From: JASFQI01 sp050115555
GTDB taxonomy: Bacteria > Desulfobacterota > DSM-4660 > Desulfatiglandales > HGW-15
NCBI GenBank assembly: GCA_050115555.1
Contig: JASFQI010000222.1
Span: 1 to 8,289 of the forward strand
DNA length: 8,289 nt
Reading direction: 5' to 3'
Positions 1 to 6,163 of the stretch are shown one piece after another. Under the pieces are notes generated by a model. That model saw only the letters and a list, made by a program, of their open reading frames with translations. It did not search any database and was not told where the DNA came from. Numbering within the stretch: position 1 is the stretch's first letter; each line of letters opens with the position of its first letter. The position numbers were made by a program, and so were the translations under genes.

Positions 1-620
1 TCGGGTTTGCCCGCATGGAAGGGAGCACCGTGGGCATCGTGGCGAACCAGCCCAAGGTCTGGGCCGGAAGCCTGGATGTGGACGCATCGGATAAAGCGGC
101 CCGGTTCATTCGTTTCTGCGACGCCTTCAACATCCCGCTCCTCAACTTCGTGGATGTACCCGGCTACTTTCCGGGCGTGCGCCAGGAGCACATGGGGATC
201 ATTCGTCATGGGGCCAAGATGCTGTATGCCTACGCCGAGGCCACGGTGCCCAAGATCACTCTGGCCCTTCGCAAGGAGTACGGCGGCGCGGTCATGGCCA
301 TGTGCTGCGTGGGCATGGGCGTGGACCAGATGCTCGCCTGGCCCATTGCCCAACTCGTGGTCCTGGACACCAAGACCGCGGTGAACCTCATCTACCGGAA
401 GGAAATCCAGGGCGCGGACGATCCGGACGCCTACCGCGAGAAAAAGATCGAGGAGTACGATCACAAGTACTCCAACCCGTTCCACGCGGCATCCAACATG
501 CTCGTCCACCGCGTCATCACGCCGGCAGAGACCCGGCCCCAGCTCATCCGGGCCCTGCGAGCCCTCCGGAACAAGCGCCGGCCCGTCCCCCACCGCAGGC
601 ACGGAAACATCCCGCTGTAA
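1..620 (+). CDS. Acyl-CoA carboxylase carboxyltransferase subunit, C-terminal part (5' truncated by window edge)
   Basis: The reading frame is open from the window edge (first whole codon at base 3) to TAA at 618-620, giving about 205 residues of the C-terminal carboxyltransferase domain. Family enzymes (propionyl-CoA carboxylase beta, methylmalonyl-CoA or glutaconyl-CoA decarboxylase alpha) move CO2 between carboxybiotin and an acyl-CoA in the cytoplasm. Visible family signatures are GIVANQPKV, the block SDKAARFIRFCDAFNIPL, FVDVPGY, the HGAKMLYAYAEATVPK stretch, YGGAV (oxyanion-hole glycines) and the terminal HGNIPL with its basic KRRPVPHRR approach. The segment after YGGAV is divergent: MCCVGMGVDQMLAWP, then VVLDTKTAV where PccB-type enzymes usually have a glycine-containing MGAxGAV. 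The exact acyl-CoA substrate therefore cannot be read from this fragment. The ATG at 15 is internal, not a start. The gene is followed by an intrinsic terminator, so it is the last gene of its transcript. Family assignment is firm; substrate is unknown. Confidence 0.93.
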   Translation, partial: GFARMEGSTVGIVANQPKVWAGSLDVDASDKAARFIRFCDAFNIPLLNFVDVPGYFPGVRQEHMGIIRHGAKMLYAYAEATVPKITLALRKEYGGAVMAMCCVGMGVDQMLAWPIAQLVVLDTKTAVNLIYRKEIQGADDPDAYREKKIEEYDHKYSNPFHAASNMLVHRVITPAETRPQLIRALRALRNKRRPVPHRRHGNIPL

Positions 621-649
621 GCGTTTCCCCCTTCCCTATCAAACCAACA

Positions 650-679
650 GCCCCGGGCCATCCCGGGGCCCTTGTTTTT
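650..679 (+). terminator. Intrinsic terminator of the carboxyltransferase transcript
   Basis: A perfect 8-bp GC stem (GCCCCGGG 650-657 with CCCGGGGC 662-669, loop CCAT) is followed by CCTTG and five T (675-679). It starts 30 bases after the stop codon of the carboxyltransferase gene. Read on the minus strand the same stem has no good U-tract, so it works mainly in the plus direction. Confidence 0.85.
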
Positions 680-680
680 C

Positions 681-698
681 ATGCGTTTCAGAACGCAT
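681..698. repeat. Perfect 7-bp hairpin behind the terminator
   Basis: ATGCGTT (681-687) and AACGCAT (692-698) are perfect inverted repeats around the loop TCAG. The hairpin starts two bases after the T-run of the preceding terminator. It has no T-run of its own on the plus strand. On the minus strand it is followed by GAAAAACA, so it is not a terminator in that direction either. Confidence 0.6.
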
Positions 699-759
699 CC
701 GGCCCTGTTCTTTGGGGATGCGGATTCTCCTTGCCCCGATGGATTACTACGGCCTTCGG

Positions 760-830
760 AATCCCTCCTGTGGGATTCTCTGGTCCGCTGCGGCACCGGG
801 GGAATCCCTCTCGCCGTCGCTCCACCAGAG
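760..830. repeat. Two abutting hairpins
   Basis: AATCCC (760-765) pairs with GGGATT (772-777). Directly next to it CTCTGGT (778-784) pairs with ACCAGAG (824-830). Inside the second hairpin GCTGCGGC (787-794) pairs with GCCGTCGC (813-820) with one mismatch and one G-T pair. There is no gap between the two stems (777/778), so they could stack coaxially in RNA. No coding or terminator role is apparent. Confidence 0.55.
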
Positions 831-1117
831 TGCGATGGCGTCTGAACCGGCCGCCCTGAGCGGGAATCGCTAGCGTTCGGGCACGCTTTACACCCTTCGG
901 GGAGTTGCACCACGGGGGCTTCGACCCGCCCCTCGCTTTCAGGTCCGGGGCTCCAGGGACCGCCGATCCGAGTCGATTCCTGGCCTCTAAGTCTCGCTCC
1001 TTGAGACGGTTCCCCCGTCGCCTCCGCTCCAGGACCGAACCCCCCGGTTCTGTGAGCGACACGGGATGCCCGGGACTTGGATGAAAGCTCATAGAGACTC
1101 CCAGGCAGGAGGGCGGA

Positions 1118-1305
1118 AAAGGGGAGGTCTTCTGGAGCGGACTTTGCGAGAGGCCTTCGTCATTGCGGGGGTTATGCCTGGGGGAAGCCGAGGCCATCCC
1201 CGCCGCAGGCAGTGTGGAACGCGGAGGGGGCAGGAATGCCCCCGGGCGTAACCCCCGGCAATGACCAGGCCGGAAGCCCGGAGAGCGGAAGAAACCCTCC
1301 CCTTT
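1118..1305. repeat. 188-base imperfect palindrome (multi-segment foldback)
   Basis: The two halves pair in nested segments. Outer: AAAGGGGAGG-TCTTC (1118-1132) with 1288-1305, 15 pairs and a 3-base bulge. Middle: GGCCT (1152-1156) with AGGCC (1267-1271). Core: 1159-1178 with 1245-1265, about 20 pairs with one bulged G (1257) and one G-T pair; the core arm begins TCATTGC. The apex can form two smaller hairpins, GCCTG/CAGGC with GGGGA/TCCCC (1176-1210) and GGGGGC/GCCCCC (near 1226-1242), which gives a branched tip. Such structure suggests a miniature mobile element, a repeated intergenic palindrome or a structured RNA. No transposase gene is nearby. The pairing is read directly from the sequence; its role is unknown. 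Confidence 0.75.
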
Positions 1306-1411
1306 GGAGCCCCGAAGCATAAGAGGTGCCTAGGCCTATAAGCCCCTGATTCAAGGACGGTTCGAGTGCTGGTCTTGGAGAAAGCACGTGAATGGAACGA
1401 ACTCGGGGCCT

Positions 1412-3049
1412 TCACGAACACGAGTCACGATCACGGCCTTTATCAAAAAACCGTGTGATCTCGTCCACCTCGAAAGACGGGTGTGTCGCAGGCTCCCCGG
1501 ATCGGTGGGCTTCCACACCGGGCTCCCGATCGATCACCTCGCCGATGCGCCGGACCGGGATGCCCCTGGTTCGGATCGCCTCGAGAAGCGCCGGCGCTTC
1601 CGCGGGCCGGCAGCAGACAAGCAGACTTCCCGATCCGATCAAGCCCAGGGGATCGATCCCCAATGCCCCGGTCACGCGGCGGGTGTCCTCGGAGACGGGA
1701 ACGGCCTCCAGATCCACCCGGAGACCGCGGCCCCCTGCGACGCTCAGCTCCGTCAGGGCGGTGGCCACGCCCCCTTCGGTCACATCGTGCATGGCGCTCG
1801 TGGCCGGGAACGAGGCGCAGACACGGGCCTCCTCCAGGATGGCGATCTGCGAGAGCAATGCGGAGGCCCGCTCCAGGACGTCCTTCCCGATGCCGCCCTG
1901 CCGCAGCCGGTCCTCGAACTCGCGGGCCAGGATGGCCGTCCCCTCCAGACCGGCGCTCTTGGTCATGAGCAAGGCGTCGCCCGGCCGCATTCGCCGTTTG
2001 TCCACGAGCCCTTCCCGGCTCACGGTCCCCACGAGGGTTCCGACGGCCACGGGCCGGGACACGGCATCCGTGATCTCGGTATGCCCGCCGCAGAGCGTAA
2101 TGCCCCAGCGATTACAGGCGGCGCACAGCTCCCCCATGAGGTGTCGAATCCGGGAGGGCGTCGTGCCGATCGGGAAAAGGAGTGTGGTGATCATCCAGCG
2201 CGGCAAGGCCCCTGACGTGGCCATGTCGTTGGCGTTGACGGCCACGGCGTAGATCCCGGCGGCGTCCGTTGCAAACGTGATCGGGTCCGACGTCATCACC
2301 AGGAGCTCGGGCCGGCCGATCTCCACCACGGCCGTGTCCTCGCCCATCCCCGGCCCGATTCGGACCGAAGGATCGTCCATTTTGAACGCCTCTAAAAATC
2401 GCACGAGAAGATCATTGGGCAGCTTACCCGGTCGCAGGGAGAGACCCATGCGAAGGATGTCCACAAGCTCCTCGAGTGTACCGATGGTGAAGTCCGCCCT
2501 TGGATGGTTCTCTCCGCTGCGGTTGGAGAGAAAGACGGTTACCGCGCCGGCACGCTCTCCGGCCAGCACGTCAAACACGAAGTCCCCTACCAGGACGAGC
2601 TCGGAGACGTCCACCCCGAGTCGATCGGCCGCGAACCGGATGCCCTCGGGGCTCGGTTTGGGTGCAAGGGGATGGTCCCGGGTGACAATGACGTCGAAAT
2701 CCGAGGGGGTCAGGTGCCGGAAGTTCTCGAGGGCCCGCTCAATGGAAGCCAGCCGGTTTCGCGTGATCAGGCCCACTCCGAGCCCGAGGGACCGGATGGC
2801 GCGCACGGTCTCCTCTGCGCCGAGGTTGGGCTCGGACTCCTCGGCTCCCGCTTGCTCGAACGCATTCAGGGAATCCATGGCCCGCTCCCGTTCGGCCTTG
2901 TCGGGCAGTTCGCGGATGAACTCCAGGACCGGCCGGTCCAAGGGGCAACCCAGCGCCTTCTTGATCTGATTGAAATCCAGGGACCCGGGCCGGCTGAGGG
3001 TGCCGTCGAAGTCGAAGAGCACGGCTTTCACGCAAAAGGCCTTCATCAC
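1412..3049 (-). CDS. HAD-superfamily phosphatase fused to a HypE/PurM-like AIR synthase domain
   Basis: This is a 545-residue cytosolic protein in two parts. Residues 1-200 are a HAD hydrolase with all four motifs: DFDGT (13-17, nucleophile D13 and acid D15), T96 in LITRN, K131 in APKPSP, and GDFVFD (155-160). A small helical cap lies between motifs I and II, as in phosphoglycolate phosphatase-like enzymes. Residues about 207-545 are an AIR synthase-related domain of the HypE/SelD/PurM/ThiL superfamily, which binds ATP and makes phosphorylated or dehydrated products. Its marks are MGEDTAVV (235-242), TSDPITF (253-259), NANDMATSGA (272-281), GGHTEITD (321-328) and HDVTEGG (421-427). The C-terminus lacks the PRIC cysteine tail of true HypE; it ends DSCS. 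An internal Met at 201 has no Shine-Dalgarno close by, so the fusion appears real. Start: GTG at 3049 or ATG at 3046, both weakly supported. It follows the EamA gene on the same strand after 141 bases. Reaction and substrate are unknown. Confidence 0.9.
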   Translation of the reverse strand: MMKAFCVKAVLFDFDGTLSRPGSLDFNQIKKALGCPLDRPVLEFIRELPDKAERERAMDSLNAFEQAGAEESEPNLGAEETVRAIRSLGLGVGLITRNRLASIERALENFRHLTPSDFDVIVTRDHPLAPKPSPEGIRFAADRLGVDVSELVLVGDFVFDVLAGERAGAVTVFLSNRSGENHPRADFTIGTLEELVDILRMGLSLRPGKLPNDLLVRFLEAFKMDDPSVRIGPGMGEDTAVVEIGRPELLVMTSDPITFATDAAGIYAVAVNANDMATSGALPRWMITTLLFPIGTTPSRIRHLMGELCAACNRWGITLCGGHTEITDAVSRPVAVGTLVGTVSREGLVDKRRMRPGDALLMTKSAGLEGTAILAREFEDRLRQGGIGKDVLERASALLSQIAILEEARVCASFPATSAMHDVTEGGVATALTELSVAGGRGLRVDLEAVPVSEDTRRVTGALGIDPLGLIGSGSLLVCCRPAEAPALLEAIRTRGIPVRRIGEVIDREPGVEAHRSGEPATHPSFEVDEITRFFDKGRDRDSCS

Positions 3050-3137
3050 GAACCCCGAACGGTTTCGGGCAAGAGGGGAACCCCTTCCGCCTCCTCACGG
3101 AGAAAGGGATCCACCGTGGGGCAGGGAATGCCCAGGG

Positions 3138-3194
3138 TTACAGGTCCCGAAGGTTCGCCTTGCGAATCTCAGGGGCCAGGGAGTTCACCTTCAC
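3138..3194 (-). CDS. Possible 18-codon ORF overlapping the exporter stop codon
   Basis: A GTG at 3194-3192 overlaps the TGA of the upstream EamA gene as GTGA, a common coupling arrangement. It opens VKVNSLAPEIRKANLRDL followed by TAA. Twelve of the sixteen codons after VK end in G or C, as in real genes here. No Shine-Dalgarno sequence is visible. In another frame the following 90 bases read LGIPCPTVDPFLREEAEG and on to a stop next to the HAD gene start, so the stretch could instead be a frameshifted remnant of one gene. I do not recognise the product. Confidence 0.2.
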   Translation of the reverse strand: MKVNSLAPEIRKANLRDL

Positions 3195-4123
3195 GCTTCA
3201 GGATCGGCAACCGGCCCGGCCGTTCTATCCGGGCCCGCCCCGGATTGCGATGGGGCCGGAAGAAACAGGAGGGCCACCCCGCATCCCAGGATCAGGATGG
3301 TTCCCGCAACGAGCTTCGGCCCGAACGGCTCGGAGAGCCAAAGTACGCCGAAGGTGGAAGCCGCCAGGACCTCGATCATCATGTAAACCCCGGTTCGAGA
3401 AGCGTTCAGGGTCTTCATGCCCTGATTCATGATCACCTGCGCGCTCATGGCAAAGACGGCGACCGCAAGCAGACCGATCCATCCGGCCGTGGAGGCGGGC
3501 AGCACGGAAGCGGGCCGGGAAAGGAGGGGGCCGAGGCAAAACAGCGCGCCCATCAGGCAGAAATAGAAGTAAATGGTAAAGGCATTGTTGGTTTTCCCGA
3601 GCCTTCGAATCAGAATAATGGCCATGCCGGCCAGAAAGGATGATGCGAGTGCCAAAAGATGCCCCACCTGAACTCCGGGGCCGGCTTCCTCCGGCCACAG
3701 GATCAGTGCGGAGCCGAAGAACGCGCCGATCACGAACGGCCATTCCCTGCCCGTGGTGGGCTCGCCCGCGACCCAGGCACTCAGGATGCAGGCAAACACA
3801 GGCCAGAGATAGAAAAGCACGATGGCCACGGAAAGGGGAATCGTTTTAATGGCCTGAATAAGCAGGACAAAAGCAGCGGTGGCGCACAGTCCTCGAAGAA
3901 TGAGAAGGCGGCGTTCACGGCCCAGCAGGTCCAGGTGTAGCGGTCGTGCCAGGAAAGGGATCACCAGTGCGCCGAGCAGAAATCGGCCCATGGCGGTCTG
4001 CCAAACGGAGAGATGGGACGCGCTCAACTTGACGGAGATATTCATGGCGCCGTATAAAAGCGCGGCGAGAATCACGAGAGCCGCTCCCGTGGCTGTTCGG
4101 TCGTGTTTGCCGGTATCGCTCAT
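3191..4123 (-). CDS. EamA/DMT-family transporter
   Basis: A 310-residue inner-membrane protein of the drug/metabolite transporter superfamily (usual length 280-310). About ten hydrophobic segments form two EamA halves, the second starting near residue 153. The first helix (about 13-31) contains AALLYGAMNISVKL and is followed by WQTAMGRFLLGALVIP; the helix-4 region FYLWPVFACILSAWVAGEP (104-122) is the classic end of the first EamA half. The matching GVLWLSEPFGPKLVAGTILI (259-278) closes the second half. Members export amino acids, metabolites or drugs; the substrate cannot be told. The ATG at 4121-4123 is preceded by AAGGA about 12 bases upstream. The last 20 residues are polar and probably cytoplasmic. 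The HAD-AIR synthase gene follows on the same strand and may share the transcript. The gene is divergent from the acyl-CoA dehydrogenase gene. Confidence 0.9.
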   Translation of the reverse strand: MSDTGKHDRTATGAALVILAALLYGAMNISVKLSASHLSVWQTAMGRFLLGALVIPFLARPLHLDLLGRERRLLILRGLCATAAFVLLIQAIKTIPLSVAIVLFYLWPVFACILSAWVAGEPTTGREWPFVIGAFFGSALILWPEEAGPGVQVGHLLALASSFLAGMAIILIRRLGKTNNAFTIYFYFCLMGALFCLGPLLSRPASVLPASTAGWIGLLAVAVFAMSAQVIMNQGMKTLNASRTGVYMMIEVLAASTFGVLWLSEPFGPKLVAGTILILGCGVALLFLPAPSQSGAGPDRTAGPVADPEA

Positions 4124-4422
4124 CGCGTGCTCGAATCCTTCTGGATCTTTTCAAATCCTGCCCTTTGGGGTACGTCCAGCGCATTCGGGTGTAGCACGTT
4201 TCCAACAACCGATCAACCGGGAAGGTGCGGTCTTGCGGAACGCGATCCGCGCCTGACCCGAAAGATCTTGACCAGAGTGCGCTTTTTTGTTCATCCTGTG
4301 GACCTTGCGTGGTATGGAGGGTCAAGGCCGTCGTTTCGGGGTCTCGCCAGGGCCTCAAGTCGTCGTCTTGTGCGCCTGAATCATTCGAATACCGATACAT
4401 CCCGCCGAAAGGAGGGGGAGGA
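4124..4422. promoter_or_regulatory. Divergent intergenic region, promoters expected
   Basis: About 300 bases separate the start of the exporter gene (minus strand) from the start of the acyl-CoA dehydrogenase gene (plus strand), so at least one promoter for each should lie here. The best plus-strand candidate is TTGACC (4268-4273) with a 17-base spacer, but its -10 (TCATCC) is poor. I see no riboswitch, terminator or obvious operator. A frame in register with the dehydrogenase runs through 4225-4422, but it lacks a ribosome binding site. Confidence 0.35.
4408..4420 (+). promoter_or_regulatory. Strong ribosome binding site of the acyl-CoA dehydrogenase gene
   Basis: AAAGGAGGGGGAG lies just upstream of the ATG at 4423. 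It fixes that start against an in-frame upstream codon at 4225. Confidence 0.85.
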
Positions 4423-5562
4423 ATGATCGAGCTCGACCAGGAACAGCAGATGATGCTTTCCACCGTGAGAGAGATCGTTGATCGGGAGGTTCGGCCACGA
4501 GCCGCGGAGATCGATGAAAATCAGGCGTTCCCTTGGGGCGCCGTCCGCGTGTTTTCGGAGAACGGGGTGCTCACCCCCCTTCTTCCCGAAACGTACGGCG
4601 GCGTCGGCGCGAACTACGTGCTCTTTTCCATGATTCTTGAGGAAATCGCCAAGGCCTGTGCCTCCACCGCCCTGCTGCTCATTGCCCAGGCCGACGGCAT
4701 GCTCCCGATCCTGTTCGGCGGTTCAAAGGAGCTCAAACAGGCCTATCTCCCGGGGCTCGCCCGAGGCCGGCTCGCCGCATTCGCTGCGACCGAGCCCGAA
4801 GCGGGTTCGGACGTCCTCTCCATGAAAACACGGGCCGTGAGGGACGGGGACCGCTACGTGTTGAACGGGCGGAAGTGCTTTATCACGAACGGTTCCGTGG
4901 CGGACGTGCTCACCGTGTACGCGTATACGGATCCGGCCAAGGGGGCTCGGGGGATGTCGGCCTTTGTCGTGGAAAAAGGGTTCCCGGGACTTCACTACGG
5001 CAAGGACGAGAACAAAATGGGCATGCGGGGATCTGTCAACTCCGAGCTGATTTTCGAAGACATGGTGGTGCCTGCTGAAAACCGGATCGGCGAGGAAGGG
5101 GAAGGCGTCGGAAACATGATGGCGGCCCTGGACACCAGCCGTCTCTTTGCTGCGGCCCAGGCCGTGGGCCTGGCCCAAGGCGCCATTGACGAAGCCGTGA
5201 CGTACGCTCAGAACCGGGTCCAGTTCGGGAAGCCCATCGCGCGGACCCAGGCGATTCAGTTCATGCTCGCCGACATGGTGGCTTCCACAGAGGCGGCCCG
5301 GTTGCTCACCTACCAGGCCGCGCGACTCATGGATACGGAAAAGGGGCACAAGGCGCGGAAGTTCTGCGCCATGGCCAAGTTCACGGCCTCGGATACCGCC
5401 ATGAAGGTCACCACCGATGCAGTGCAGGTGATGGGGGGATACGGTTACATGAAGGACTTCCCGGCGGAGCGCATGATGCGGGATGCCAAGCTCATTCAGA
5501 TCTACACGGGGACCAACCAGATCATGCGTCTCGTGGCGGCCCGGGAGATCTTTCGAGAGTAG
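4423..5562 (+). CDS. Acyl-CoA dehydrogenase, probable cyclohex-1-ene-1-carboxyl-CoA dehydrogenase type
   Basis: A 379-residue FAD enzyme, the usual length for a soluble acyl-CoA dehydrogenase; it would pass electrons to ETF. The helical N-terminal domain, the beta domain (AATEPEAGSD at 121-130, CFITNGS at 152-158) and the C-terminal helical domain (NRVQFGKPI 264-272, QVMGGYGYMKDFP 335-347, RMMRDAKLIQIYTGTNQI 350-367) are all complete. The usual catalytic Glu in IYEGT is replaced by Thr362 (IYTGT). An Asp stands at residue 91 in IAQADGMLP, where ordinary members usually have an Asn/Ser-containing segment. In the structurally studied cyclohex-1-ene-1-carboxyl-CoA dehydrogenase, Asp91 is the base and the Glu is absent, which gives 1,4- instead of 1,2-dehydrogenation. 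A role in cyclohexane-carboxylate or benzoate metabolism is therefore likely but inferred; no other gene of that pathway is in the window. A Glu at another site, as in isovaleryl-CoA dehydrogenase, is the main alternative. The strong ribosome binding site at 4408-4420 fixes the start. The CQLG-repeat gene follows 91 bases downstream. Confidence 0.93.
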   Translation: MIELDQEQQMMLSTVREIVDREVRPRAAEIDENQAFPWGAVRVFSENGVLTPLLPETYGGVGANYVLFSMILEEIAKACASTALLLIAQADGMLPILFGGSKELKQAYLPGLARGRLAAFAATEPEAGSDVLSMKTRAVRDGDRYVLNGRKCFITNGSVADVLTVYAYTDPAKGARGMSAFVVEKGFPGLHYGKDENKMGMRGSVNSELIFEDMVVPAENRIGEEGEGVGNMMAALDTSRLFAAAQAVGLAQGAIDEAVTYAQNRVQFGKPIARTQAIQFMLADMVASTEAARLLTYQAARLMDTEKGHKARKFCAMAKFTASDTAMKVTTDAVQVMGGYGYMKDFPAERMMRDAKLIQIYTGTNQIMRLVAAREIFRE

Positions 5563-5641
5563 CCCGGCCCAGGCAGCCGCGGGGGCCTCGAGGACCGGGT
5601 GACCTCCGGCAATCGGATAAGGCTCTCGGGAGAATGAAAAA

Positions 5642-5647
5642 AGGAGG
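5642..5647 (+). promoter_or_regulatory. Ribosome binding site supporting a GTG start
   Basis: AGGAGG stands six bases before the GTG at 5654. It supports translation of the small CQLG-repeat protein from that codon. Confidence 0.8.
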
Positions 5648-5653
5648 CGACGG

Positions 5654-6094
5654 GTGACACACGAGGACAAAGGACATTTTTCGGACAAGCATCCATCCGG
5701 ACGCAAGCTGAACGCGGACGTGGTACGTGCAGTGAAGGAACGAACCCGTGAGGAGGGCCTCCCATGTGCGGTGGCCTTCGAGGTGGCGAAGGACGTGGGC
5801 GTGCCGCCGGAGGAGGTAGGGTTCACCGCAGACCGGCTCGAGATCTCTCTCATTCGCTGCCAGCTGGGGCTCCACGGGTATCAACCGGAAAGAAAAAAAA
5901 TCGTCACGCCGGCAGACACCGTGACCCCGGAGCTGGAGGCCCGGATTCGAGACCGGCTGATTCACGGGAAGCTTCCTTGCAAAGCGGCCTGGGACATTGC
6001 CGGGGAGTTGGGCCTTCGGAAGCTCGCCGTGTCTTCGGCATGCGAGGCCCTCGGGGTCAAGATCTCGAGCTGCCAGCTGGGGGCGTTTCAATAA
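5654..6094 (+). CDS. Small protein with two tandem LPC...CQLG repeats, function unknown
   Basis: A 146-residue soluble protein with a GTG start and a perfect AGGAGG six bases upstream. After a polar N-terminus (1-18) it consists of two copies of one unit with a strict 71-residue offset and no gaps: LPCAVAFEVAKDVGV (36-50) matches LPCKAAWDIAGELGL (107-121), and RCQLGLHGY (68-76) matches SCQLGAF (139-145). Each unit has a helix, the LPC turn, an IA-x-E/D-LG helix and a final CQLG, with Cys38/Cys69 and Cys109/Cys140 both 31 residues apart; Cys130 is extra. The order of short helices could be a winged-helix-like or metal-binding fold, but I cannot name a function. No signal peptide or membrane helix is seen. 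It lies 91 bases after the acyl-CoA dehydrogenase gene on the same strand with no clear terminator between, so it may be co-transcribed and could have a regulatory or accessory role; that is inference. Confidence 0.85.
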   Translation: MTHEDKGHFSDKHPSGRKLNADVVRAVKERTREEGLPCAVAFEVAKDVGVPPEEVGFTADRLEISLIRCQLGLHGYQPERKKIVTPADTVTPELEARIRDRLIHGKLPCKAAWDIAGELGLRKLAVSSACEALGVKISSCQLGAFQ

Positions 6095-6163
6095 TCGCCC
6101 TCCGAAGGCATCGCTCCGATCGGCGAACCGGTTCTTTTAAGCCCCGGGGACGAGCCGTTCGCA

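Larger units (their letters stand above)
680..1411. other. Long hairpin-rich region without a convincing gene
   Basis: These 730 bases separate two genes that converge on it (plus-strand gene ending at 620, minus-strand gene ending at 1412). Open frames cross it on the minus strand (688-1320 and 461-913). Their translations are rich in Pro, Arg, Gly and Ser, show no domain I recognise and lack a convincing ribosome binding site, so I treat them as chance frames in GC-rich DNA. There are many inverted repeats instead: 681-698, 760-777, 778-830, GGTCC/GGACC at 942-961, GTCTC/GAGAC at 991-1007, GAACC/GGTTC at 1037-1050, the large foldback at 1118-1305, and GTGCT/AGCAC at 1366-1387. I see no tRNA, rRNA, tmRNA, RNase P or CRISPR in it. 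It could be a mobile or repeated palindromic element, a structured RNA of unknown strand, or decayed sequence. Confidence 0.6.

Noticed and set aside
461..913. Minus-strand frame of 150 codons overlapping the carboxyltransferase gene and its terminator
   Set aside because: It is antisense to a well-supported gene end and to a terminator hairpin, and its product is unrecognisable.
1030..1065. Group II intron domain V-like CCGGTTCTGTGAG
   Set aside because: The matching 5' strand of domain V is missing (only a small GAACC/GGTTC hairpin forms), and no reverse transcriptase gene is present.
688..1320. Minus-strand frame of 210 codons
   Set aside because: The composition is Pro/Arg/Ser-rich without domains, it covers large palindromes, and there is no ribosome binding site; long chance frames are expected at this GC content.
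1356..1390. tRNA-like GGTTCGAG with a following small hairpin
   Set aside because: No acceptor stem, D arm or anticodon arm can be placed around it.
1388..2252. Long plus-strand frames opposite the HAD-AIR synthase gene
   Set aside because: They are shadows of the minus-strand coding frame, whose motifs are unmistakable.
4225..4422. N-terminal extension of the acyl-CoA dehydrogenase from a start at 4225
   Set aside because: The extra 66 residues do not match the family, and the ATG at 4423 has a very strong Shine-Dalgarno sequence and gives the normal family length.
6095..6140. Terminator after the CQLG-repeat gene
   Set aside because: TCGCC/GGCGA can pair, but the loop is over 20 bases and the T-run is short and distant; not convincing.
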